Part shown: one piece after another, positions 50,057 through 60,521 of the stretch
Layout of the letters: each line of letters begins with the position of its first letter
Position numbering within the stretch: the stretch's first letter is position 1
NCBI GenBank assembly: GCA_030016715.1
Contig: JASEJD010000005.1
Coordinates: 104,811 to 168,810, forward strand
Direction of reading: 5' to 3'
From: Methanobacteriaceae archaeon
GTDB taxonomy: Archaea; Methanobacteriota; Methanobacteria; Methanobacteriales; Methanobacteriaceae
Length of the DNA stretch: 64,000 nucleotides
The notes under the pieces: model-generated
Told to the model about the DNA's origin: nothing
The model's input: only the letters and a program-made list of their open reading frames with translations
Databases searched by the model: none
Program-made: the position numbers and the translations under genes

Positions 50057-50914
50057 ATGAAAGATATCCTATCTTTTTTATTCAAAATATCCAGATTTCG
50101 GTTTTGGATTTATACTGGGGGAACCTATGTAGTAGGATATGCTTTAGGATTTACCATGTTGGCTGATTTCTTCCAACCAGCATACTACCTCTATCTTTTC
50201 TACTTTTTCATCCCAGCCAACATTTTTATTTATGGAGTTAATGATTACTGGGACGAGGAAACTGATATAATAAATCCAAAAAAGGATGATAAAGAGCATC
50301 GTCTTAAAAAGCGTGAACGAAAAAAGCTTCTATATATTATTTATTTAGTAACAGGATTCAGCTTACTTTTATTGTTGTTTCAGAACAATCAAGAAAAAAT
50401 AATATTCGCTATATTTCTCTTATTATCCTATTTTTATAGTGCCAAACCATTAAGATTCAAGGAAAAACCATTTCTAGACTTTTCAAGCAATTATCTATAT
50501 GTAATGCCTGGTATATTTGCATATTACTTAGTGGCCCAGTCATTGCCCTCTCTTATTATAATGTTAGGTGCATACTTCCATATTTCTGCTATGCACATTT
50601 TTTCCGCCATACCAGACATTAAATATGATCAAGAGGCGGGTATTACCACAACACCAGTTTTCATTGGTAAAAACATGTCATTATATTTATGTCTAATATT
50701 CTGGCTGATATTATCCTTAATAGTAATATATTTAACAAATTTTTATCCATTAAGTTTTCTAGTATTTTTATACCCTTTAATGCCATTCATACTTATTATT
50801 AAAAAGGATCTACCAATTGAAAATGTTTACTGGTATCTGCCCTATATTAACACTGGTTTAGGTGGATTATTGTTTACGGCACTAGTAGTTTACCAGCTCT
50901 TCTTCAATGTTTAA
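50057..50914 (+). CDS. Lycopene elongase/hydratase-like UbiA prenyltransferase
   Basis: 285 residues with about eight helices and the lycopene elongase pattern: SRFRFWIYTGGTYVVGYALG near the N-terminus, GVNDYWDEETDIINPKK (first Asp motif), FYSAKPLRFKEKPFLD, and SAIPDIKYDQEAGI (second motif). The enzyme (LyeJ/LbtA/CrtEb type) adds C5 units to both ends of lycopene to give C50 carotenoids. It follows crtB by 84 bases, so crtI-crtB-elongase look like one transcript. Confidence 0.87.
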   Translation: MKDILSFLFKISRFRFWIYTGGTYVVGYALGFTMLADFFQPAYYLYLFYFFIPANIFIYGVNDYWDEETDIINPKKDDKEHRLKKRERKKLLYIIYLVTGFSLLLLLFQNNQEKIIFAIFLLLSYFYSAKPLRFKEKPFLDFSSNYLYVMPGIFAYYLVAQSLPSLIIMLGAYFHISAMHIFSAIPDIKYDQEAGITTTPVFIGKNMSLYLCLIFWLILSLIVIYLTNFYPLSFLVFLYPLMPFILIIKKDLPIENVYWYLPYINTGLGGLLFTALVVYQLFFNV

Positions 50915-51013
50915 ATATTTTATATGATATTTAAAGAGCTTTTCTACTATAATTCTTACCAAGAAAAGTATGAAAAGATTTATAAAATATTGGCTTAAAA
51001 CACTTATAAAGAA

Positions 51014-51352
51014 ATGGTTAAGGGGGATTTTACGGTGGATGGTTTGATTCTCGGTATTATATGTGGATCAGTATTTGGCTTATTAGCAGCAGTAATCATG
51101 TTGCCAATGAAATTTAACACTGAAAAAGAGAAAATGGAAGCCATATTAGGCGCATTTATTGAACGTTTTATGATAGGATTTCTAATACCTAACGTGACTT
51201 TGGGTTTATCACCAGTAACTACTGGAATTATCTTAGGAATATTTCTTAGCTTGCCTACGGCAGTCATAACCCGTTCTTATCTGCCAATAATAGGTGTGGG
51301 TATGATTGGTGGGATTATAATTGGTTTTGTAACTCAGATGCTGGTGGGATAA
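51014..51352 (+). CDS. Small multi-helix membrane protein
   Basis: Up to 112 residues with four Gly-rich helices (LGIICGSVFGLLAAV, LSPVTTGIILGIFL, GMIGGIIIGFV). Family not recognised, though it resembles small DUF5518-like proteins of this order. The real start may be TTG 51044, which has GGTGG five bases before it. It ends 2 bases before the next ATG, so the two genes are coupled. Confidence 0.6.
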   Translation: MVKGDFTVDGLILGIICGSVFGLLAAVIMLPMKFNTEKEKMEAILGAFIERFMIGFLIPNVTLGLSPVTTGIILGIFLSLPTAVITRSYLPIIGVGMIGGIIIGFVTQMLVG

Positions 51353-51354
51353 AT

Positions 51355-51714
51355 ATGTTTGATGGTTCTTTTGTGGAAGTATGCATATATGAAGTCAAAC
51401 CAGATCGAATCCAAGAATTTGAAGAATTAGTGGAGAAGGTTACCCAACATCACCGTGAATTTCCTGGAGTTAAAGATGTTAGATATATTAAAAGAACCCA
51501 CCGACCAGGTAATTTTTCTGATGCAAAAAGTGGCAAACCTCCTATACGTCTCACCCGTAAACCTAAATTTTATACATATATACTCTACTGGGAGTTAGAT
51601 GATGCAGAAACACATGGAAAAGCGACTGGAGCTGGTTTGGAAAAGTTTTTCAGAGAATTTAACCGATGCCTAGTAAAAGCACCAAAAATTATATTAGGCG
51701 AACGTATACAGTGA
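51355..51714 (+). CDS. ABM-like ferredoxin-fold protein
   Basis: A 119-residue protein with the antibiotic-biosynthesis monooxygenase-like dimeric alpha/beta barrel pattern (VEVCIYEVKPDRIQEFEELV, HREFPGVKDVRYIKR). Some relatives bind heme or oxidise quinols; no catalytic residue can be named. GGTGGGA precedes the ATG. It lies downstream of the carotenoid genes, perhaps in the same transcript. Confidence 0.7.
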   Translation: MFDGSFVEVCIYEVKPDRIQEFEELVEKVTQHHREFPGVKDVRYIKRTHRPGNFSDAKSGKPPIRLTRKPKFYTYILYWELDDAETHGKATGAGLEKFFREFNRCLVKAPKIILGERIQ

Positions 51715-51996
51715 TTTATTTTTTTTATTCAATTTTTCAAAAAAATAAGATAGGGTGAAGATGATCAAGGTTCTAAGATTAAAGAATTTCAAAGTTATAG
51801 AGTATTTAAAATTTAAACCATTATCTATGGGGAGAGTATTTTTATTGGAGTTATCATGGAGGTGATTAACTCTTTCTTGCTCCTTTAAAGCTTCTTCAAT
51901 ATCATCTAACTTTTCATGGAACATTATTTTTTCATTGCTAAGAATTTTAATTTGCTGTTGAAGGTTCTGCTTATCATTACTCAGCTTATCAAACAT
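51694..51996 (-). CDS. Doubtful coiled-coil ORF, possibly a decayed fragment
   Basis: A 100-residue frame with a predicted coiled coil (KQNLQQQIKILSNEKIMFHEKLDDIEE, shown in part as KQNLQQQIKILSNE) and a hydrophobic end. No ribosome site; it overlaps the end of the ABM-like gene by 21 bases. The frame before its ATG also looks protein-like (LTPLKFKHHIPLKDK) but is broken by stops, so it is likely the end of a larger dead gene. Confidence 0.3.
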   Translation of the reverse strand: MFDKLSNDKQNLQQQIKILSNEKIMFHEKLDDIEEALKEQERVNHLHDNSNKNTLPIDNGLNFKYSITLKFFNLRTLIIFTLSYFFEKLNKKNKSLYTFA

Positions 51997-52744
51997 TTAT
52001 TCAAATTTTTTGATAGTCTTTATGGCTGATTACCTAAATGGTTCGTCTGATTGAAAGTTATGTTTATCTTTAAGAGGAATATGATGTTTAAACTTCAGCG
52101 GTGTTAATGCATATTTCTTTCATCTATTATCTCTCTATTCAACATACTCTTTACATATGAATCAGCTATTTTAATTAACAATACCCCTCCCTATAACTTT
52201 GAAGAGTACTTGATCGATTTTATAACATTTTTTCATGCCCAATCAAGCACTGACACTTTTATTTATATGGCATGTTATGTTTTGGTGTTTTTGTTAGCTG
52301 CGAATGATTTAAGGGTTGTCTGCACATCAAAATCCATTAATTTATCATTATAACCATTTATTTCATGACATGGTCCTTATTTGAGCAGGGCATATACAGG
52401 GGGTAGTGTTATTACTACTCTTAGACCTTCAATGATTAGTTGTTTAATAGCTTTGATGGGAAGTCGTTTATCTTTATAATAGCATTCGAATTCGTAGAAT
52501 TGAAATACTATTAATTTTTAGTATTCTTTGAATATTCTCTGGTTAAAAAAATACTGATTCATCTTTGCTATTTCTTTAATATACTGAGCCTTATCACATC
52601 ACCCTATGTGGGGGAATAATAGTATAAGTTATGGAGTTGATGTGATTTGTGTTAGAGCATTTGAAAAGTAAAATAGTAAAAACTATAATGATGTTAATAA
52701 ATATAGATTTCTTCACAACAAATCCTTAAATTTTAATTACTATA
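51997..52744 (-). pseudogene. Unidentified decayed coding DNA
   Basis: No intact gene. On the minus strand there are protein-like runs interrupted by stops and shifts: KAQYIKEIAKMNQYFFNQRIF and YYKDKRLPIKAIKQLIIEG (about 52390-52600), then VLDWA and KIADSYVKSMLN (about 52130-52250). The pattern suggests an old transposase or other mobile-element gene but I cannot name it. Confidence 0.35.
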
Positions 52745-53762
52745 TTAAGAAGGAAATAATGGTCTATCAAAGTTTACAGCAATTAGAACAATCATTACAA
52801 TCCCCAATATTAAGAGATGTATTAATGTCATTTTTTTTGGCTTTTAGACTTTCTTCACTATTTAGGGGGTGTATATATTGCTGGATAAATGTTTATATTC
52901 TTGCAAAAATAATTGCAACTAAATTAACTAAAAATAAAAGTAAAGCACCAACTGCCATATAATACTGTCCTGATCCTAATAACAATCCATAAGTTACCAG
53001 TGGTGGTAGTAAAGCATCAGCAATCATTACCCCTACCAAAGCACTGGAAATATCAGTAATTAATGCTAGAGATCCAGCAAAACCAGAAGCAAGGGCCAAA
53101 ACTATCCTTCATCTTGCAATTTTGGTTCTAAGAATAATAGATGGAATAGTAGAATCCACATTCAAAAAAATACCTAAATCTAAGGATAGAATAATAGTAA
53201 TCATTATATCCCACAAAACTGGATTTTGAAGCTGTTCGGGCAAGACTTAAATCACCCATAACCATAGAAAATGATATGCCAATATTAGGTCCGATCAAAG
53301 GAGCAATGATCATACCTTTAAATATAACGGCCACATCATCATTTAAAACCCCTATAGCAGCAACAAAACTGGACAAAATATCCATGGAGACATAAACAGA
53401 GGATAATTTACTCATATCAATAACTTTAGTATACAATTCTTCCCTAAAGATTCTTTCCTCATCGTGTTCAGATTCTTCATTTGTATTAGAAGTTTTAGCA
53501 TCTTCCAATTTATCAGGAATAGGTATATAGGTTTCCACTGGAATAACAACTATTCTAAAACCTTAAAGCTGGGAGAAATGTTTTTGTAAAACATCCAGTA
53601 TCCTTCCGGTTCATTCTTTTTTGATTACCACATCAAAACGAGTGTATTCTTTGGAAAAATCAGAATAAGTAAAATCAAGCACTTAACATTTTTTTTATAA
53701 TTTGTTTGCTTTCTTCTACCTTTTCATCAGGGGACAACCATTTGGATTAGACAAAAAACCAT
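52745..53762 (-). pseudogene. DUF389 (TIGR00341) membrane protein, decayed
   Basis: A full-length DUF389 gene can be traced from ATG 53762 (MVFCLIQMVVP, then DEKVEESKQII) through TYSDFSKEYTRFDVV, VIPVETYIPIPDKLED, VSMDILSSFVAAIGVL, IGPNIGISFSMVMGDLSLA, LALASGFAGSLALI and SGQYYMAVGALLLF to the end near 52745. Lesions include a one-base change at the start, TGA for Trp twice, TAA for Gln, frameshifts after TASKSS and near the A-run at 52831-52838, and a stop after IIFARI. Two short ORFs are all that remains open. The family is of unknown function; it is clearly dead here. Confidence 0.88.
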
Positions 53763-54010
53763 TTTAATCTATATAAGATATATTAAACAGTAAAAAGGGA
53801 GCATTAAATCTAATTAAAAAGATAGAGATGTAATTATTAATGATTTAGACTAAAATTTAGAAGAAAGGAAAGTATTATATAATAAATGAACACATTATAG
53901 GTTATATATGTACATCGCAAGCATTATTATGAAAAATGTTTGTACCATCGCTTACTTAAAAAATCTTTAACTCATTAAAATAATAATATTTATATACTTA
54001 CGGTGAAAAG

Positions 54011-55078
54011 ATGCTAGAATCTCTATATGAAAAGGCATTACAAAAAAAACAAGAAATAAAAATGAATTTTAACCAAGATATGGATAGAATAGAAATCAAT
54101 CCTTGTGAGAGATGGAAAAATTATCCTATAAAAGAATCAAATCAAAAATTCATCATATCTGGTGGTGACGGGAGCTTTAATCAGAAAAGATTCCTAAGCT
54201 CCATACTGTATGCTGTGGACGCGGAATGCTTAGTATATGATGGTCAGAACTTAAAAAAAGTTGAAAACAGTGAAATCAATATTATACCGCCTTACAAATA
54301 TGTAAGGGATATATTAAGAAATTATATGTCTATAATGGAGATAAAAAATAGTTATCATGCATATAAGAATTACAATGTTGATATAAGCCTTTTTGATGGA
54401 TCGATTCTGGGAAATATTATTAGGCCCTCCCCAGTGGAAAATGAATTACCCTCAACAATAAAGGAAGAAATAAATAATAGGTACCGACCCCAGTTGGAAA
54501 GAATCTTGAAAAATGAAGAAAATACTGGATTAGCATCCTCCCAGTTTTCAAATGAAATAGAAAAAGAATTTGAGGCTTATAAAGTAGAAAGTATGATTTA
54601 CTTGGAGAACTTGGAAAACCTGCTTGTGCTGGGAATGTTTCTAAAAGAAAGTAAAAAAATTGTATCCTTATCTAAAACTTCCACAAGAACAGACTACTTT
54701 AATATTAGCATACCAGATATGGCCATATTTGAAAGATACTGTAAAATGGAAGGGTATTCAAAGCCCATCTTTCAAGATGTTAATACCAGTGTTAAAAGAG
54801 ACTTTCCCATATTAAACAAATTTTTCCGTGATCTTAAATTCACAGTCTTTTACTGCCGACTGGGTGACTATAAAAATGTATTGAAAATAGAACTGCCTTT
54901 TAAAGCATCTAAAGATGATATACACGATATACTAATAAAAATAAAAAGTATTAGTACTGAAGGATATCCCTATCTACTTAAAAAAGCTCATGAGGATGTA
55001 ATAATAAAAATGGATGATATGGTTAATCTTAATAAAATTCTAAATTTAGTAGAGAGAACTGGCAGGGATATGTTATGA
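54011..55078 (+). CDS. nurA: NurA 5'-3' nuclease
   Basis: A 355-residue NurA: ISGGDGSFNQKRF holds the first metal Asp, DISLFDGSILG the second, and late helices close the toroidal dimer. NurA works with HerA to resect DNA ends after Mre11-Rad50. GGTGAAAAG precedes the ATG. First gene of the repair operon. Confidence 0.88.
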   Translation: MLESLYEKALQKKQEIKMNFNQDMDRIEINPCERWKNYPIKESNQKFIISGGDGSFNQKRFLSSILYAVDAECLVYDGQNLKKVENSEINIIPPYKYVRDILRNYMSIMEIKNSYHAYKNYNVDISLFDGSILGNIIRPSPVENELPSTIKEEINNRYRPQLERILKNEENTGLASSQFSNEIEKEFEAYKVESMIYLENLENLLVLGMFLKESKKIVSLSKTSTRTDYFNISIPDMAIFERYCKMEGYSKPIFQDVNTSVKRDFPILNKFFRDLKFTVFYCRLGDYKNVLKIELPFKASKDDIHDILIKIKSISTEGYPYLLKKAHEDVIIKMDDMVNLNKILNLVERTGRDML

Positions 55079-55127
55079 TAATCAGAATAATAGAAGCACG
55101 GGAATTCATAGGGTGGAGATGAAAATT

Positions 55128-56642
55128 ATGACGGATAAGGTTATTGGAAGATGTATTGGGGAAACATCACCAACCATGGTAAGCTTTATATCAAAAAAGA
55201 TGCCACGGGTAGGTGAATATGTTTCCTTAGAATACGATGGAAAGATAGTTCTGGGAATGATTGAATCCCTGATAAGGGGTAGTGTTTCCATAACCAACGA
55301 AATATATGATCCTAAGACTATTGAAAAGATTAGACAAATTGAAGGGGATGACCATTATATCAAAGGTAGTATAAAAATTTTAGGTGACATTGAATTGCTT
55401 AAAATACCCCGAACTCCACCACCTCCAGGTACTGAGGTTAAGATTGCTGATTCTAATGTTCTAAAAAAGATTTTTAAAGTAGAATATGCCCCTCTCAAAT
55501 TGGGCAACCTCATAACCCAGGAAGATGTGGAGGTAGAGGTGGATATAAATAAAATGGTAACACGTCATCTAGCAGTGCTGGCCATGACTGGTGCTGGAAA
55601 GTCAAATACAGTAGCAGTTCTGGTGGATGGACTTTTAAAAATGAATGGAAGCGTTTTAATCTTTGACATGCATTCCGAATATGTGAATATCAAATTTAAT
55701 AATGGTAATATTAATACTTTAAAGCCAGTTCTAAATCCTTTCTATTTGGAATTCTATGAATTTAAGAGATTAGCCCGAATACCAGACAATGCCTATGTTC
55801 AGGAGAGATATCTTAGAAAAGCATACAAATTAGCAGAAAAAGCTATGAGAGAAAGTTTAGTAACTCATAATGATTTTCTGCAAGTTATAGAGGATCAGCT
55901 TAATAAATGGATTAATGATGAAAATTTTGATAATAAGGATAAAAAATCAGTAACAGATGTGGCCAATAAATTGGAATATATGAAGGACCGATATGGCAAC
56001 ATACTGGATATGAATGCCTCTGATATAATAGATAATTTAAAACTAAAATCAGCAAATGTTATTGACCTTGGATCTGTGGATGAATACGCTTCTGATGTGA
56101 TAGTAAGCCATGTGATGAGAAAAGTCTTAAAAAAGAGAAAAGATTATTTGAGAAATGAAGAAGGTCTGAAATTTCCAATATTTTCAATAATAGAGGAGGC
56201 TCATATACTCGCTCCTAACAATCGCCCCACTGAGTCCAAGAGATGGATAAGTAGAATAGCCCGGGAAGGACGTAAGTTTGGGGTGGGTTTGTGTCTGGTT
56301 AGTCAGAGCCCTAAATCACTTGACTCTGACTCACTGTCCCAGGCTAATAACATGATCATACTCCGATTAGTGGAGCCTACAGACCAGAGACATGTGCAGA
56401 TGGCCAGTGAAAGTTTAAGCGATGATCTAATAACACAGCTACCCTCTCTTAATATTGGAGAGGCTATTGTTTTAGGTTTAATGACCAAGATACCCACTCT
56501 GGTTAAGATCGATGAATTTAAGGGTAAAATGGCTGGCGGTGATTTGGATATTATAGGAGAATGGGATATTAAAATAAAAAATGAAGAGAAAAGATTAGAT
56601 GATCTAAATCAAGAATACAAGGATCTTGGGGGAGATTATTAA
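55128..56642 (+). CDS. herA: HerA hexameric DNA-end translocase
   Basis: About 504 residues: N-terminal HAS barrel (VIGRCIGETSPTMVSFI), Walker A AMTGAGKSNTV, Walker B FSIIEEAHILAP, an Arg-finger region REGRKFGVGLCLVSQSP. It drives NurA along DNA. Three in-frame starts exist; ATG 55128 (MTDKVIG) is nearest to family starts and has GGTGGAG upstream. Its stop TAA overlaps the mre11 start (TAATG). Confidence 0.93.
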   Translation: MTDKVIGRCIGETSPTMVSFISKKMPRVGEYVSLEYDGKIVLGMIESLIRGSVSITNEIYDPKTIEKIRQIEGDDHYIKGSIKILGDIELLKIPRTPPPPGTEVKIADSNVLKKIFKVEYAPLKLGNLITQEDVEVEVDINKMVTRHLAVLAMTGAGKSNTVAVLVDGLLKMNGSVLIFDMHSEYVNIKFNNGNINTLKPVLNPFYLEFYEFKRLARIPDNAYVQERYLRKAYKLAEKAMRESLVTHNDFLQVIEDQLNKWINDENFDNKDKKSVTDVANKLEYMKDRYGNILDMNASDIIDNLKLKSANVIDLGSVDEYASDVIVSHVMRKVLKKRKDYLRNEEGLKFPIFSIIEEAHILAPNNRPTESKRWISRIAREGRKFGVGLCLVSQSPKSLDSDSLSQANNMIILRLVEPTDQRHVQMASESLSDDLITQLPSLNIGEAIVLGLMTKIPTLVKIDEFKGKMAGGDLDIIGEWDIKIKNEEKRLDDLNQEYKDLGGDY

Positions 56643-57799
56643 TGCGTTTCGTGCATTTATCAGACACCCATTTAGGATACCGTCAGTACGGATTATTTGA
56701 GAGGGAAGAAGATTTTTACCAAGTATTTGAAGATTTAACCAGTAAAATATTGGATGAACGGCCAGACTTTGTAATTCACTCTGGGGATCTTTTTGAATCA
56801 TCCCGGCCACCAACCACAGCCCTTTTAACTGTACAGAACTGTTTATCAAAATTGAAAGATAATAATATTTCTGTTTATGCTATACCAGGAAATCATGATA
56901 CTATTATGAGAAAAAATGCACTGCCACCTCTGGTTTTATATAGAAATTTTGGATTAAAACTTATCAGTATGAAGAATCCTTACTATGTGCATGATGGAAT
57001 ATTTATAGGAGGAGTGCCTTTTAGTAGTAAGTATTTTGCTGAAAGGGTTAAATATCAACTCCAGGAATTAAGCCGTAAAGCCTCAGAATATGATCATCGA
57101 ATATTGGTGTTGCATCAAGCAATTGATAAGTATTTACCCTATGAATATGAACTTAAAATTGGAGATTTACCGGAAAACTTTAATTATTATGCTTTAGGCC
57201 ATATTCACAACCGTATAATTGATGATTACGGTGATGGAAAACTGGTATACCCAGGATCTCCTGAGATATGGAGAATAGATGAACTTCCCATATATAAAAC
57301 TAAGGGTAAAGGATTTTATCTGGTAGATATGGATGGTGACCAACCAGATATACAACCAATTAACCTCCACCTAAAAAGGGAAACAATCCAGAAAGAAATT
57401 GATTATATTGATATGAAAAAACAGCTAAAAGATCTTAAAAATTATGTTTCAAATTTAGATAAAAAGCCAGTGGTTAACTTGAAAATAAATGGCCAGGATT
57501 TTGACCGTTCAAATGTCTATGAAATGATAAATAAATGTCTTAAGGATTTATGTCTCACTATAAGGCCCCAATATAATATCCAGCAAAAAGAAGAGGAAAT
57601 AATCTACTCTGATGATAATTTGAATATTGAGGATATCATTAAAAATAAGCTAGATAATCCACAAAAGTCTTCTTTAACCTTGAAATTGTTGGATAAACTG
57701 TCCCATGGAGATATGGAAGGGGCTCAGGAGATTGCTGATGAATTTTATGTTGATTTTAATCAGATAAAGGGAGATATTCATGATCATTCAGAAGATTAA
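56642..57799 (+). CDS. mre11: Mre11 DNA repair nuclease
   Basis: 385 residues with all phosphodiesterase motifs: LSDTHLGYRQ, HSGDLFES, IPGNHDT, LVLHQAI, LGHIHNR. The C-terminal part binds Rad50. It shares 20 bases with rad50. Confidence 0.95.
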   Translation: MRFVHLSDTHLGYRQYGLFEREEDFYQVFEDLTSKILDERPDFVIHSGDLFESSRPPTTALLTVQNCLSKLKDNNISVYAIPGNHDTIMRKNALPPLVLYRNFGLKLISMKNPYYVHDGIFIGGVPFSSKYFAERVKYQLQELSRKASEYDHRILVLHQAIDKYLPYEYELKIGDLPENFNYYALGHIHNRIIDDYGDGKLVYPGSPEIWRIDELPIYKTKGKGFYLVDMDGDQPDIQPINLHLKRETIQKEIDYIDMKKQLKDLKNYVSNLDKKPVVNLKINGQDFDRSNVYEMINKCLKDLCLTIRPQYNIQQKEEEIIYSDDNLNIEDIIKNKLDNPQKSSLTLKLLDKLSHGDMEGAQEIADEFYVDFNQIKGDIHDHSED

Positions 57800-60479
57800 A
57801 CTTGAAAACTTTAAATCCCATGAATATACAGTTATTGATTTCAATCCAGGTATATCTATAATTATGGGAGAAAATGGGGCAGGAAAATCCAGTATATTAG
57901 AAGCTATTAGCTTTGCTCTTTTCAAGGAACATAAAACCAGGATAGATCAACTGGTACAGAATGATAAGAACAGGATGAGGGTTTTTTTGGAATTTTCCTC
58001 CAATGGAAAACATTACCGTATCAGCCGTAAGAGACAGAGAGGAACAAAATCCACCTCAAAACTAGAAGAAATAGAAAATGGCAGTTATCATCAACTGGCC
58101 AGTGGAGAAAAACTAGTAAACAATTACATAAATGAAATACTGGAAATGGACACAGATCTATTTTTGAATGCTGTATATGTAAAACAAGGAGAGATAGCGG
58201 ATCTTATTAATAAAAAATCAGCAGAAAAGAAGGAGATGATTGGAAGACTTCTAGGAATAGAAAACCTTCAGAAGGCATGGGAAAATATGAGAAGACTTAT
58301 TAATGTCTATAATCAGAAGAAGGCTCAATTAAAAGGTAAAATTGAAAGCTGGGAAGATAATAAACAAGAATTAGAAGAGAAAGAAAAAGAACATGAAAAA
58401 CTAATAAAAGATTTCGATATTCTTAAAGTTAATAAAGAAAATCTAGAAAAAAAAATAGAAAACTTAGAAAAACAGGAATTAGAATTAGGCCAAATAAAGG
58501 AACAATTCAGATCATTAAATCATAAAATTGAATCTAAGAATGAAATTTTAAATCAATTTATTGAAAATAAAGAAAGACTTAAAAAAGAATTGGAATCAAT
58601 AAAAGCTAAAGAAGAAGATTTAAAGAGAATAAAACCACAGATATCAAACCTTAAGCCTTTAAAAACATTAAAAAAAAATATGAATATGATAAACATTCTT
58701 GAATCAAAAAAAGACAATCTAACTGAATCTTTAAATAAACTAGAAGAATTAAAAACAATCATGTCCCATAATGAAAGGGAATATAATCAATATAAAGAGA
58801 TCACAGTTAAAATTAATGTTTTAAATAAAAAAAGAAAGGAATATGAAGGAAGTAAAGCATTAGAAGATCAGTACCAAATGAATAAAAAATCTCTTAACAA
58901 TGATTTGGTTAAATTAGAAAGAAAGATAATTAAATCATTAGATAGATATGGTAAAAAATTAGGGGAGGAATTTAGAAAAGTAGAGGAACTTGAAGAACAT
59001 GTGAATGTCACTAAACCTTTACTAGAAGAAGAGATCAATAAGATTAGAGAGGAAATAGGGAATCTAGATGAGGATATTATAAGACTCAAATCCCAGATTA
59101 AAAATTACCAAAAACCTGTCCAGGAATTAGAAACTGTAGAGAATGAATGTCCCATTTGCCAGTCACCAATAACCCCTGAAAAAAGAGATGAATTACTGAG
59201 TAATTACCAGTCTGAGATTGAGATTTGCATAGATAATATTGATATTTTTCAAAAAAATAAGGATAAGTTAGAAAATAAAAGGGATGTATTGGATTCTAAA
59301 CTTAATATTATTAATGAAATTAAAGTTGATTTATTAAATGAACAATTAGAAAATTTAGAGAAGGGTGGAAAGGAATTAGATAAAATAGACTCTAAAATAA
59401 TAAATATTAAGTCTGATGTAGAGAAATTAGAGAGGATAGATACTAAGCTGGATGAATATAGAGCTATACAAGATGAACTCCAGGAAAATTATAATAAATA
59501 TATAGGGGCAGATAATGCTTTAGAATCATTTGAAAATCAAGATGATATATTAAAGAAGTTAGAAGAGATCAAGGAGAAAATAGATCCTCTTAAAACTGAA
59601 AATGAAAGGATAAAGGATGAATTAGGGACTGTACCTGATAATTTGGATGGGGAAATAGAATTTTTAGAAGAACTTAAAGAGGAATATAATCAACTAAGAG
59701 GACAGATAAGTTCTAAAAAAGAGATATATACTCAGCTAGAAAAAATTAAAGAACAATTAACCAGTCATAATCTGGAATTAGAAAAATTAGAATCTGATCT
59801 AAAAGCATTAGATTATGATGCTGATGCCCACCAAAACTTGTTAAATACAATTGAGGAATGTGAAATTCAATTAAGCAATTTAAACAATAAATTAAATAGA
59901 AATATTGGAAAAACTGAAGAATTATCAGTTAACATTAAAAAACTTAGAGATAGGCTAGAAATGTTCAAAAGAGATGAAAAAGAACTTGAAAAGACTATGA
60001 ATTTTATATATTTACTTAATAATATCCGAGACTTATTCAGCAAAGATGGTATACAAAAAGATCTAAGAAATATTTCCCGACCTTTAATAGAAAAGTACAC
60101 CCGTTCCTTTTTTGATAAGTTCAACTTTGAATATTCTGATATTAAATTGGATGAAAACTATGATATAATGGTTTATGGCCCATCTGGGGAAAGTCAGCTG
60201 GATATGGTTAGTGGTGGAGAAAGAATTGCAGTAGCACTGGCCCTGCGCTTGGGTATTACCCAAGTATTAAGTAAAGGGGTCTTGGAGATGATAATGCTAG
60301 ACGAGCCTACAATTCATTTGGATGCCTACAGAAGAAAAGAGTTGGTTGAACTTTTAAAACAGATGTCCATAATACCCCAGATGATTATTGTAACCCATGA
60401 TAATGACCTAGAAGAAGCAGCAGACAATATTTTGAAGATAGAAAAAGAGAATGGAATCTCAATGTTATCCAGCTCTTAA
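57780..60479 (+). CDS. rad50: Rad50 SMC-like ATPase
   Basis: 899 residues: Walker A GENGAGKSS, a long coiled coil with the zinc hook CPICQSP near residue 460, and the ABC signature MVSGGERIAVALALRL with Walker B IMLDEPTIHLD. With Mre11 it detects and opens DNA ends. The overlap with mre11 indicates coupled translation. Length is normal for archaea. Confidence 0.95.
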   Translation: MIIQKIKLENFKSHEYTVIDFNPGISIIMGENGAGKSSILEAISFALFKEHKTRIDQLVQNDKNRMRVFLEFSSNGKHYRISRKRQRGTKSTSKLEEIENGSYHQLASGEKLVNNYINEILEMDTDLFLNAVYVKQGEIADLINKKSAEKKEMIGRLLGIENLQKAWENMRRLINVYNQKKAQLKGKIESWEDNKQELEEKEKEHEKLIKDFDILKVNKENLEKKIENLEKQELELGQIKEQFRSLNHKIESKNEILNQFIENKERLKKELESIKAKEEDLKRIKPQISNLKPLKTLKKNMNMINILESKKDNLTESLNKLEELKTIMSHNEREYNQYKEITVKINVLNKKRKEYEGSKALEDQYQMNKKSLNNDLVKLERKIIKSLDRYGKKLGEEFRKVEELEEHVNVTKPLLEEEINKIREEIGNLDEDIIRLKSQIKNYQKPVQELETVENECPICQSPITPEKRDELLSNYQSEIEICIDNIDIFQKNKDKLENKRDVLDSKLNIINEIKVDLLNEQLENLEKGGKELDKIDSKIINIKSDVEKLERIDTKLDEYRAIQDELQENYNKYIGADNALESFENQDDILKKLEEIKEKIDPLKTENERIKDELGTVPDNLDGEIEFLEELKEEYNQLRGQISSKKEIYTQLEKIKEQLTSHNLELEKLESDLKALDYDADAHQNLLNTIEECEIQLSNLNNKLNRNIGKTEELSVNIKKLRDRLEMFKRDEKELEKTMNFIYLLNNIRDLFSKDGIQKDLRNISRPLIEKYTRSFFDKFNFEYSDIKLDENYDIMVYGPSGESQLDMVSGGERIAVALALRLGITQVLSKGVLEMIMLDEPTIHLDAYRRKELVELLKQMSIIPQMIIVTHDNDLEEAADNILKIEKENGISMLSSS

Positions 60480-60521
60480 TATCTTAAAAAAGAAAGGGGC
60501 TTGTTTGTTTTTTTCTTTAAA

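Noticed and set aside
52759..52962. 67-residue plus-strand ORF
   Set aside because: It is antisense to the C-terminal part of the DUF389 pseudogene and has no family match.
53990..53998. TATA-like TTTATATAC just before nurA
   Set aside because: Only about 13 bases before the ATG with a ribosome site between, so it would put the start of transcription inside the gene.
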